A DNA stretch of 6,606 nt from Phyllobacteriaceae bacterium (lineage in GTDB: Bacteria > Pseudomonadota > Alphaproteobacteria > Rhizobiales > Rhizobiaceae), in the NCBI GenBank assembly GCA_024645155.1, contig JAHEGF010000188.1, forward strand, positions 1-6,606, in the 5' to 3' direction. The notes under the pieces are model-generated. The model made no database searches, was not told the origin of the DNA, and saw only the letters and a program-made list of their open reading frames with translations. The stretch's first letter is position 1. Every line of letters starts with the position of its first letter. This document shows, in pieces, positions 1-5,734 of this stretch. The position numbers and the translations under genes were made by a program.

Positions 1-146
1 CCGCCGCCAAATTTCACTTCCTCGCCATGGGTCGTCAGGTCGCGCTCGACTTCGATGAACAGTTCGGTATCGGCCAACCGCACCTTGTCGCCGGTGGTCG
101 GACCGAACATTGCTGCGTATTCCGAACGGGAGAGAACAGAGGGCAT
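1..146 (-). CDS. ureC: Urease alpha subunit UreC, N-terminal fragment (cut by window edge)
   Basis: UreC is the large catalytic subunit of cytosolic urease, which hydrolyses urea to ammonia and carbamate at a two-nickel centre. Only the first 48 codons are present. They read MPSVLSRSEYAAMFGPTTGD and continue with KVRLADTELFIEVERD and a THGEEVKFGG segment. This is the typical UreC amino terminus (Y-x-x-M-F-G-P-T-T-G-D-x-V-R-L-x-D-T). The nickel-ligand histidines and the carbamylated lysine lie beyond the window, so activity cannot be judged. The ATG (144-146) directly follows the TGA of the small upstream ORF with no gap and only a weak ribosome-binding site, which points to translational coupling. 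The family assignment is secure. The gene is partial because of the window edge, and there is no sign of damage. Confidence 0.96.
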   Translation of the reverse strand, partial: MPSVLSRSEYAAMFGPTTGDKVRLADTELFIEVERDLTTHGEEVKFGG

Positions 147-413
147 TCAGACCAGCCTTTTCTTCAGGTTGAAATTCATGTCGTCCGCTTTCCCGGACCG
201 CTCCCGGTTTGGCTGAAGTCCGATACGTTCCAGGTAATAAATATCCAGATACCGGACAATCATGGTGGCGTTGGCACCTTCCTCGAGCCGGAGGTAAACA
301 TCTCGCGCGTAGGAATAATAACCGTCATCTTTACCCAATCCGGCCGGATCCCGTGCGTCTCCAACGATACGGCACGATTCCCGGTCGGTTTTGGCGTTGG
401 GACCAGTTTCCAT
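147..413 (-). CDS. Small conserved-context protein between ureB and ureC, function unknown
   Basis: This 88-residue ORF lies exactly between ureB and ureC. Its ATG overlaps the ureB stop by one base (TGATG). A GTG one codon upstream would give 89 residues and a 4-base overlap. Its own TGA abuts the ureC ATG. I do not recognise a domain. The N-terminal third is polar and charged. The middle, around residues 33-67, is rich in Tyr, Leu and Arg (motifs YYSYARDVYLRLEEG and MIVRYLDIYYLERIG) and looks like amphipathic helix. The C-terminus is basic. There is no signal peptide or membrane segment. Rhizobial urease operons are known to contain small extra ORFs between the structural genes, which supports a real gene. 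A role in urease assembly or stability is only an inference from its position. The gapless coupling to both neighbours is the best evidence that it is translated. Confidence 0.75.
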   Translation of the reverse strand: METGPNAKTDRESCRIVGDARDPAGLGKDDGYYSYARDVYLRLEEGANATMIVRYLDIYYLERIGLQPNRERSGKADDMNFNLKKRLV

Positions 414-718
414 CACACTTTCCCCATCACCTTCTGATTGAAACCAAATACATTGCGACTGCCACCCACCGGCACCAGCGCCACGTCCCGCGACTGCCCC
501 GGCTCGAACCGCACCGCGGTTCCAGGTGCGATATCGAGGCGATAGCCACGTGCCTTTTCGCGCTCGAATTCAAGTGCCGGGTTTGTCTCGAAGAAATGAT
601 AGTGCGATCCGACCTGCACCGGTCGGTCGCCGGTATTGGCTACATGCAATATCACCGTTTCAGCACCTTCATTGAAAGTAACCGTGCCGTCGGCGGCGAG
701 AACCTCACCGGGGATCAT
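413..718 (-). CDS. ureB: Urease beta subunit UreB
   Basis: UreB is one of the two small structural subunits that pack around UreC in the three-subunit bacterial urease. The protein has 101 residues, the normal length. It starts MIPGEVLAADG and has the family core NTGDRPVQVGSHYHFFETN at residues 28-46, then ARGYRLDIAPGTAVRFEPG and a C-terminal VGG-x-R-x-V-x-GFN motif. The start at 718 is preferred over in-frame ATGs at 748 and 763. It matches the family N-terminus MIPGE and has a strong ribosome-binding site, GGAAGGA, five bases upstream. The start lies inside the end of the preceding small membrane-protein gene (14-base overlap), so the two are probably translationally coupled. No damage is visible. 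Confidence 0.97.
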   Translation of the reverse strand: MIPGEVLAADGTVTFNEGAETVILHVANTGDRPVQVGSHYHFFETNPALEFEREKARGYRLDIAPGTAVRFEPGQSRDVALVPVGGSRNVFGFNQKVMGKV

Positions 719-932
719 GACGATCCTTCCCGGTTGATGCCTTGACATAGAATGGAATCGCAAACAGTGCGGCTACACCACCAAGCACCACCAGTGCTGC
801 AAGCGCGGCACTCCAGTCCGCATGGGGATGGGAGTGCGGCGTCAATACATCGTGTGCCGATGCAACCTCCGTTGTGGACAACGCCAAAAAGGCTGTCACC
901 AGCGTTCTTGGCAAGGTTTTTGCTCTTCTCAT
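705..932 (-). CDS. Small His-rich secreted or membrane protein between ureA and ureB
   Basis: This is a 75-residue ORF, 13 bases after ureA and overlapping the start of ureB by 14 bases. Residues 1-26 look like a signal peptide: a basic start (MRRAK), a hydrophobic stretch and an AxA-type site ending EVASA. The presumed mature end begins HDVLTPHSHPHAD, with four histidines within eleven residues. A single hydrophobic segment at about residues 40-64 looks like a membrane span, followed by a short charged tail (KASTGKDRHDPR). The histidine cluster would lie on the periplasmic side and could bind a metal such as nickel. That is an inference from composition and operon position, not a recognised family. 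An upstream AGG, operon spacing and overlap with ureB support translation. It resembles the small extra ORFs reported in rhizobial urease clusters. Confidence 0.8.
   Translation of the reverse strand: MRRAKTLPRTLVTAFLALSTTEVASAHDVLTPHSHPHADWSAALAALVVLGGVAALFAIPFYVKASTGKDRHDPR
724..730 (-). promoter_or_regulatory. Ribosome-binding site deciding the ureB start
   Basis: On the minus strand this reads GGAAGGA, five bases before the ATG at 716-718. It is the best Shine-Dalgarno match among the urease genes here. It supports the short UreB start (MIPGE) rather than the longer in-frame versions. It lies within the coding sequence of the preceding small membrane protein. Confidence 0.75.
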
Positions 933-945
933 GTTGCGACGACCT

Positions 946-1251
946 TTACTGTCTTATCGGCTCATGCACGGTCACCAGTTTGGTACCGTCCGGAAATGTC
1001 GCTTCAACCTGCACATCGTGGATCATTTCGGCGACCCCCTCCATGACTTGGCTGCGCGTGATAACATGGGCACCTTCCGACATCAGGTCAGCAACGCTGC
1101 GCCCGTCGCGTGCTCCCTCGACGATAAAGTCGGAAATCAGCGCGACCGCTTCGGGATGATTGAGCTTGACGCCTCTTTCCAGCCGGCGCCGCGCCACGAT
1201 AGCGGCCATTGCTACAAGCAGTTTGTCTTTTTCGCGCGGTGTCAGGTTCAT
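946..1251 (-). CDS. ureA: Urease gamma subunit UreA
   Basis: UreA is the smallest structural subunit of the three-subunit urease. The protein has 101 residues, essentially the family length. It begins MNLTPREKDKLLVAMAAIVA and contains the conserved LNHPEAVALISDFIVEGARDG at residues 30-50. These are followed by MSEGAHVITRSQVMEGVAEM and a C-terminal VQVEATFPDGTKLVTVHEPI. The start at 1251 matches the family N-terminus. The same frame is open to 1458, but that extra part runs over ureD and has no UreA similarity. The gene begins 13 bases after the ureD stop, with only a weak ribosome-binding site, and is probably coupled to ureD. All conserved blocks are intact. Confidence 0.97.
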   Translation of the reverse strand: MNLTPREKDKLLVAMAAIVARRRLERGVKLNHPEAVALISDFIVEGARDGRSVADLMSEGAHVITRSQVMEGVAEMIHDVQVEATFPDGTKLVTVHEPIRQ

Positions 1252-1264
1252 TGCGTCCGTCCGT

Positions 1265-2128
1265 TCAAGATGCCCATGACTTGGGCAGAGATTGGTTCGC
1301 GATGAGCACTTGCAACACCGGAACGAGGCTTTTTCGAAGGCTGTAGCCGTCACTTGCCGCAAGTCTCGCAACAAGCTTTCCATTCCATGCGGAAGCAGCG
1401 CCGGCGTTTCCAAGCGAATTCCTGACCGCTTCCAGATGCCGCTCGTTATCGGGTCCAATCAGCACAATCGTGGCCAGGGCGGTGCAGCCGCCGGCAATCC
1501 CCGGTTTGCCAAGAATGTCGGCCACATTGCCTCCGATGTGGAATTCCTCCGAATGTATCAGACAGCCATTTTGCCTGATACGCCAGCGATCCCGCACATC
1601 GGCGGACTTAACGCTTTCACCCATCGACCGGCGCCCGAAGATCATAGATTCTACAAAAAGTGCCGAAGCCGAACGATCAAGATCTGCGGTGATCGTACGC
1701 AAATAGGCGCTGTTGTCGAACAGGATCGTTTCTTGCGGCAGCCATAAGAACAAGGATTTCGCTGCCGCCTTAATCGTCACTGCAGTCTCGGCGGTTCCGC
1801 CAGCGGATCTGTACACTTTTTCACAAGCCTGAGTGGTTGCGGCCAAAATTGTTTCCGGCCCCGCCTCAAACTCCCATTCCAGCCGGTCGCCGCCTGTCAT
1901 GCCGCCTGCAGAATTGATCATAACGGCTTCGAGTTTCTGCCCGGCAATCCGTGCGGGAACACGAAGCTTGGCGCAGCCCTGCTGATAGAAGGTTTTCAAC
2001 CGCGTTGCGCCATCAATGCTAACCACAGACAGTCGCCCGGTGCCGTGGCTGCGCTGGGCACCGGCTATCGGGATGGTGTGATCGGCAGTTGCGTTCGTGT
2101 TCGTCGTCAATTCAGCCTGCCATTTCAT
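1265..2128 (-). CDS. ureD: Urease accessory protein UreD
   Basis: UreD (UreH in some species) is the cytosolic scaffold that binds apo-urease. With UreF and UreG it delivers nickel to the active site. The 287-residue protein has the family blocks in order: an N-terminal QRSHGTGRL...TRLKTFYQQG region (about 25-52), INSAGGMTGGDRLEWEFEAG (about 72-91), TTQACEKVYRS (about 98-108), LWLPQETILFDNSAYLR (about 128-144) and ESMIFGRRSMGE (about 159-170). Length is normal. The ATG at 2126-2128 overlaps the end of the urtE remnant by 17 bases and has no clear Shine-Dalgarno sequence. The exact start is therefore less sure than the identity, because family similarity only begins about 24 residues in. Leading the structural genes fits a urtE-ureDABC arrangement. 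Confidence 0.95.
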   Translation of the reverse strand: MKWQAELTTNTNATADHTIPIAGAQRSHGTGRLSVVSIDGATRLKTFYQQGCAKLRVPARIAGQKLEAVMINSAGGMTGGDRLEWEFEAGPETILAATTQACEKVYRSAGGTAETAVTIKAAAKSLFLWLPQETILFDNSAYLRTITADLDRSASALFVESMIFGRRSMGESVKSADVRDRWRIRQNGCLIHSEEFHIGGNVADILGKPGIAGGCTALATIVLIGPDNERHLEAVRNSLGNAGAASAWNGKLVARLAASDGYSLRKSLVPVLQVLIANQSLPKSWAS

Positions 2129-2579
2129 AACAAATTATCAGGGCACCAGCTTCAATGGTCAGATGTGCCCGCATATCGGGATTGTCCAAACTCTCCGCCG
2201 GGCCGGAATGCACCACCTCGCCCCGATTCATGATATAGATGTGATCGCCTATCGCGCGGCAAAAGTCGAGATACTGCTCGACAAGCAGGATCGAGGTGCC
2301 CTTATTGCGCGGATGCTCAAGCGCCCGGCCGATATCCTTGATGACCGAGGTTTGGATACCTTCGGTCGGTTCATCGAGAACAAGGAGCTTAGGCCTGATT
2401 GCCAGGACGCGGCTGATCGCAATTTGCTGCCGCTGACCGCCGGACAGGTCGCCGCTGCGCCGGTTGAGCATGTCTTTGAGCACTGGAAGCAGTTCGAAAA
2501 TCTCGGCCGCCATTTGCCGCTTGCCGCGCAGCAGAACCGCAAATCCGGTCTGGGGATTTTCCGTTACTTTCAGCAGCGA
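2112..2579 (-). pseudogene. urtE: 5'-truncated urtE (urea ABC transporter ATP-binding protein), C-terminal part only
   Basis: The remnant reads SLLKVTENPQTGFAVLLRGK from 2579 downward, then continues in one open frame to a TGA at 2112. It contains the ABC signature LSGGQ, Walker B (PKLLVLDEP), the UrtE-typical PTEGIQ and VIKDIGRAL segments, and LLVEQYLDF and MNRGEVVHSG. UrtE is normally about 230 residues. Here the first roughly 90-100 residues, including the Walker A P-loop and Q-loop, are missing. The frame is closed by a TGA at 2580-2582, and the sequence beyond codes for the C-terminus of an unrelated hydrolase. The first in-frame ATG is at 2513, without a clear ribosome-binding site, and would give 133 residues. 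Without Walker A it cannot hydrolyse ATP. The remaining frame is uninterrupted and overlaps the ureD start, so it may survive as a leader for ureD translation. Confidence 0.88.
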
Positions 2580-2585
2580 TCACAT
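2570..2585. other. Rearrangement junction between hydrolase gene and truncated urtE
   Basis: Recognisable hydrolase coding sequence comes down to about 2582, while UrtE similarity starts at 2579 in a different frame. The hydrolase stop codon (2570-2572) lies in bases that encode Leu-Lys of the UrtE remnant. The switch from one family to the other within about ten bases marks a deletion or insertion breakpoint. I saw no obvious inverted or direct repeat, or insertion-sequence end, at the site. The exact base is inferred. Confidence 0.7.
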
Positions 2586-3748
2586 ACCTGTCGAAGAAAA
2601 TCGATACATTGGCTGTCGAGCAGGTCGTCTTGCGGCAGCGTCTGCGAGGACAGTTTGACAACAACAGTTTCTCTGTCCGGATCAACAAACAGCCACTGCC
2701 CGTGTATGCCAAGTCCGAAACAAGCATTAGGTGGTTCTGGCGGCCGATACCAAAGGCTCCGGTACCTGGCGCCTGGAATGAATTCTGAAAAGTTTCCGGC
2801 TTGCCAGGCATTTGCATCACCGTTTTGCGCCAGATCGTTGATCCAGCGTTCGGAAACGACCTGTTGAGTTCCCACCGCGCCGCGATTGACGATCAACTCT
2901 CCAAGGGACAGCAAATCACCTGCGACCATGCTGATTCCGCCGGACGTTCGTGATGCGCCAAAAGCGTCAACGGTGATTAACGCATCTGTCAGTACGGGGA
3001 TTTTCCGCCAAAGGACTGATGACATCAGCTCGGCAAAGGGCATACCCGCAGCGCTTTCCAGAACCAGACCGAGAACATCAGGTCCAGGCGAAAGGTAGCA
3101 GAACGGGCCACCATGCGGCCTGGGGCCTTTTGCAAGCGAGCCGAGGAAATTTGCGAGACCGCGGTTGTCATCGGACGTTGCCGACGGGTTCCAGCGGGAC
3201 GCGCGTCGGTACTGTGCATAGGTTCCGTCCTTGTTCAGATAGTCGTCGGAAAACGACAGGCTAACACGCATGTCGAGAAGATTCTGGATCGTGCAATCGG
3301 CAAATCCGCTGTCTTTCATTTCGGGCACGTAGTGCAAAACGGTTTTGCCCGGTTCCAACAATCCAAGATCATGCAGTATTCCGGCGACAATGGCCGAAAC
3401 CGATTTCGATATTGAGAAAATGATGTGCGGGATGTGCGGTTCGCCCCAGGGCGCATTCCATTCGGCGATCAGTTTGCCTTTGTGCGAAACAAGGAAAAGG
3501 TCTGTTTGAGAGGTCTCGAGGAACGTCTCCACCGGCATCTTCGCACCACCGATATTTACGATTTCGTTTATCAGCCCGGTTTGCGCGACCTTTCGGTAAG
3601 GCCTGTGAACGCTGTCCTTTCTTATGACTGCAGATGGCACGATTTCCGAAACATGCTGAAACGACCATCGGTTGAACGGCCGTTCTCGCCAGTTTCCCAA
3701 ACAAACCTGGTTGCGCGGGAAACCATATTTTTCTTCAAATTTCTTCAT
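2570..3748 (-). CDS. Cytosolic serine hydrolase, class-C beta-lactamase / 6-aminohexanoate-dimer hydrolase (NylB-like) family
   Basis: This 392-residue enzyme belongs to the beta-lactamase-fold serine hydrolases that cleave esters or short amides; NylB cleaves the linear 6-aminohexanoate dimer. Visible features are an N-terminal NWRERPFNRWSFQHV (19-33) typical of this subgroup, the catalytic S-x-x-K as SISK at 112-115, and FSDDYL around Tyr170. A PFCYLSPGPDVLG segment (215-227) holds a Tyr at the place of the second catalytic motif, and GIHGQWLFVDPDRETVVV (347-364) is the KTG-equivalent strand region. There is no signal peptide, so it should act in the cytoplasm, unlike secreted beta-lactamases. 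The ATG at 3748 has a weak ribosome-binding site. The gene follows the binding-protein gene by 51 bases, which suggests it acts on the imported compound. Its last two codons and stop lie in urtE-derived sequence, so the natural C-terminus may be slightly altered. The substrate is unknown; an esterase role is also possible. Confidence 0.88.
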   Translation of the reverse strand: MKKFEEKYGFPRNQVCLGNWRERPFNRWSFQHVSEIVPSAVIRKDSVHRPYRKVAQTGLINEIVNIGGAKMPVETFLETSQTDLFLVSHKGKLIAEWNAPWGEPHIPHIIFSISKSVSAIVAGILHDLGLLEPGKTVLHYVPEMKDSGFADCTIQNLLDMRVSLSFSDDYLNKDGTYAQYRRASRWNPSATSDDNRGLANFLGSLAKGPRPHGGPFCYLSPGPDVLGLVLESAAGMPFAELMSSVLWRKIPVLTDALITVDAFGASRTSGGISMVAGDLLSLGELIVNRGAVGTQQVVSERWINDLAQNGDANAWQAGNFSEFIPGARYRSLWYRPPEPPNACFGLGIHGQWLFVDPDRETVVVKLSSQTLPQDDLLDSQCIDFLRQVCDRC

Positions 3749-3762
3749 GCTGTTCCAAGGGA

Positions 3763-3792
3763 GGACCGGCAGATGACGCGCACTGCCGGTCC
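3763..3792 (-). promoter_or_regulatory. Intercistronic hairpin between binding-protein and hydrolase genes
   Basis: The arms ggaccggcag (3763-3772) and ctgccggtcc (3783-3792) are a perfect 10-bp inverted repeat around a 10-base loop, starting 7 bases past the binding-protein stop. The stem is GC-rich, but no T-run follows it on the minus strand, so it is not a standard intrinsic terminator. Such hairpins behind binding-protein genes often protect the upstream mRNA 3' end and lower downstream expression. That role is inferred here. Confidence 0.6.
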
Positions 3793-3799
3793 GCAGCGG

Positions 3800-4867
3800 C
3801 TAGGATTTCAACTTGGTCCAGACTTTTTCGCGAAGGTCTTTCGACTTCGGCGAGCATGCCTTGAAGGGACGCAGGCGTTCGCCATATTCTTCGGGCATGT
3901 TCACCGCCGGATCAGCCTTCAGGTCGTCCTTGAGGAATTCACCCGAACCCATGACAGCATTGGAATAGCCGGTGTAGTTGGACGCTTCCGCGGCGACATC
4001 GGGTTTCATCATCCAGTTGATGAACACTTTGGCAGCCTCGAGATTCGGAGCATCCTTGGGAACGGCAAGTACGTCGGTCCAAAATGTCGTGCCTTCCATC
4101 GGATAAACGTAGACCGCGCCCGGCTTCTTTGCCTTGACGCGGTGGGCGGCGCCATTCCACTGCATGTGAAGCGGTACTTCGCCGGCGATCATGCGGTCAA
4201 TCGTACCTTCGCTCGAATACATTTTCACATCGGGCTTCTGCGCCAGGAGAAGATCAAGGATTTTCTGGGCTTCGCCAGCGTCCTCGGTACATTTGTCGAT
4301 GCCCAGATAATAGGCACCGGCGTTCCAGACATCGGACATCTCATTAAGCATGGCGATCTTGCCTTTAAGCTCCGGTTTGGGCTCGAAAACCTCTTTCCAG
4401 CTTTCTTCCAGCATGCCGCCCGGGACCATTTCAGGATCGTAGGTGAACCCTGTCGTGCCCCACATATAGGGCGCCGAGTAGGACCTGCTCTCATCGCCGG
4501 CAATCGAGGTGAAGGCCGGAAGAAGGTTCTTGAAATTTTCCATTTCGCTGACATCGATCTTCGCCAGCATTCCCTTTTCGACCATGATGCCGAGCGTTGT
4601 GGTTCCCGGGAATATCACGTCATAGCCGCCGCCGCCTGCCTGGAGTTTGGCCAGAAGGTCGTCCTCAGAGGCATAGCTGTCGATCGTCACCTTGGTTCCG
4701 GTTTCCTTCTCGAAACGTTCGATCAAGGCTGGCGGAAAATAATTGGACCAATTGTACAGCCGCAATTCGCCATCGGCTTCAGCGGATGTGACCAGCCCGC
4801 CAAATGCCATGGCGGCAACGCAAAATATCCGGGTAGTCGATGCCCATGCTTTATTTCTGATATTCAT
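3800..4867 (-). CDS. Periplasmic substrate-binding protein of a PotD/PotF-type ABC importer
   Basis: This 355-residue protein captures the ligand in the periplasm and delivers it to the permease pair encoded just upstream. Residues 1-31 form a signal peptide (basic start, hydrophobic core, cleavage near TSAEA). The mature part opens with LRLYNWSNYFPPALIERF, the classic PotD/PotF start. Residues likely to match the PotD polyamine site are Trp237 (QWNG), Trp263 and Asp265 (FWTDVLAVP) and Tyr301 (TGYSN), judged from remembered motifs and not an alignment. The acidic and aromatic set suggests a cationic, polyamine-like ligand, but the exact compound cannot be read. Two cysteines (192 and 338) could form a disulfide. 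The ATG at 4867 has a strong Shine-Dalgarno sequence after an A-rich leader, which fits the high expression usual for binding proteins. Confidence 0.93.
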   Translation of the reverse strand: MNIRNKAWASTTRIFCVAAMAFGGLVTSAEADGELRLYNWSNYFPPALIERFEKETGTKVTIDSYASEDDLLAKLQAGGGGYDVIFPGTTTLGIMVEKGMLAKIDVSEMENFKNLLPAFTSIAGDESRSYSAPYMWGTTGFTYDPEMVPGGMLEESWKEVFEPKPELKGKIAMLNEMSDVWNAGAYYLGIDKCTEDAGEAQKILDLLLAQKPDVKMYSSEGTIDRMIAGEVPLHMQWNGAAHRVKAKKPGAVYVYPMEGTTFWTDVLAVPKDAPNLEAAKVFINWMMKPDVAAEASNYTGYSNAVMGSGEFLKDDLKADPAVNMPEEYGERLRPFKACSPKSKDLREKVWTKLKS

Positions 4868-4872
4868 TTCAG

Positions 4873-4879
4873 TCCTCCC
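4873..4879 (-). promoter_or_regulatory. Strong ribosome-binding site of the binding-protein gene
   Basis: On the minus strand this reads GGGAGGA, five bases before the ATG at 4865-4867. It is preceded by an A-rich, probably unstructured leader (about 4881-4893). Together they should give the binding protein a higher translation rate than the coupled permease genes. The 54-base gap holding this site shows nothing else that is clear. Confidence 0.75.
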
Positions 4880-4921
4880 ATTTATTTTTTTCTCGGGTTG
4901 GTTACGTACGGCGCATTGTGC

Positions 4922-5734
4922 TCATCCCGGGGCGCCCTTACCGGATTTTTCGCGCCCCAGGAAAAGGGACAACGATACCAGAGCAATAGATAGCAACAGC
5001 ATCACCGATGATATTGCATTGACTTCAGGTGTCACGCCAACCCGCACCAATCCGAAAATGTAGATCGGAAGCGTTGTCGATCCTGCTCCACCAAGAAAGA
5101 ACGTTGTAACAAAATCATCAAGCGAAATTATGAATGCCAAAACCAGGCCGGACAAAATACCCGGCAGCAACAGCGGTAATGTTATCTTGAAGAATGCCCG
5201 GCGTGGAGTGGCGTAAAGGTCCGATGCGGCTTCGGTCAGCCGTTTATCCATACCTTCCAGACGCGCCCTAATCGGAAGGTAGGCGAACGGGATACAAAAT
5301 ACGATGTGTCCAATAATCACGGTCCCCAATCCCAACGTAAATCCCAGGCTCGCAAAAAACATCAACGTGGCCACGGCCGGAACGATTTCGGGCACGGTGA
5401 TCGGCAGCGCGACAAGCGCGTTGAAAAGACTCTTGCCCTTGAATTCATCACTGGCCATCCGTACTGCCGCCAATGTCGCCAGCAGTGTCGCACTCAACGA
5501 AGCCGTAGTGGCGATGATCAGCGAATTGGTCGCCGCCCTAACCACATCCTGGTTTTGAAAGGCCAGTTTGTACCAGCTTAACGAAAAACCGGTCCAAATA
5601 GTCACGATCCGGTTTTCGTTGAAAGACAGGGCAATGAGTACCAGGATTGGAAGATAAACGTAGGCAAAAAAAGCCACCGCCACCGAAAACATTCCAGGCC
5701 AGTGCCGAGAATCTCCTTTGTAGGACTTTTTCAC
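4922..5734 (-). CDS. ABC importer permease, PotC-type
   Basis: This is an inner-membrane permease of 270 residues, the usual PotC length. It pairs with the PotB-type protein to form the channel of the importer. Six hydrophobic segments lie at about residues 14-37, 67-91, 104-130, 135-157, 190-213 and 238-260. The cytoplasmic EAA loop that docks the ATPase is at about 168-192 (EAASDLYATPRRAFFKITLP). The start is a GTG (5732-5734) that overlaps the preceding permease stop by four bases (GTGA), with an AAGGA upstream. This is a typical coupled arrangement for equimolar subunits. FIISLDDFVTTFFL after the EAA loop is characteristic of the PotC family. The family is secure; the substrate (spermidine, putrescine or another cationic compound) is not. 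Confidence 0.94.
   Translation of the reverse strand: MKKSYKGDSRHWPGMFSVAVAFFAYVYLPILVLIALSFNENRIVTIWTGFSLSWYKLAFQNQDVVRAATNSLIIATTASLSATLLATLAAVRMASDEFKGKSLFNALVALPITVPEIVPAVATLMFFASLGFTLGLGTVIIGHIVFCIPFAYLPIRARLEGMDKRLTEAASDLYATPRRAFFKITLPLLLPGILSGLVLAFIISLDDFVTTFFLGGAGSTTLPIYIFGLVRVGVTPEVNAISSVMLLLSIALVSLSLFLGREKSGKGAPG

Noticed and set aside
209..745. Plus-strand open frame of 178 codons
   Set aside because: It is antisense to ureB and the small ORF, is rich in Arg/His, and carries no domain signal.
1252..1458. N-terminal extension of UreA in the same frame
   Set aside because: The extension overlaps ureD coding sequence and resembles no UreA. The family N-terminus MNLTPREK begins at 1251.
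2560..2640. Insertion-sequence end or target duplication at the junction
   Set aside because: I looked for inverted or direct repeats around the breakpoint and saw none convincing, and no transposase is encoded in the window.
2389..2820. Minus-strand alternative frame running from the hydrolase into the urtE remnant
   Set aside because: It is out of frame with both recognised proteins, and its product is low-complexity Arg/Ala/Ser-rich, as expected for a shadow frame.
2097..2867. Plus-strand open frame of 256 codons
   Set aside because: It is antisense to the urtE remnant and the hydrolase C-terminus, both identified by family motifs. No family features are visible in the plus-strand translation.
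2583..3748. Possibility that the missing N-terminal part of urtE lies upstream in another frame (simple frameshift)
   Set aside because: The upstream sequence codes continuously for the hydrolase up to the junction with conserved family motifs. No Walker A motif was found in the translated frames provided.
3763..3792. Rho-independent terminator ending the importer operon
   Set aside because: The stem is good, but no run of T follows it on the minus strand. It is kept only as a hairpin of uncertain role.
3425..4993. Long open frame (522 codons) on the plus strand
   Set aside because: It is antisense to the binding-protein gene and its neighbours, has no recognisable motif, and mirrors codon bias of the real minus-strand gene.
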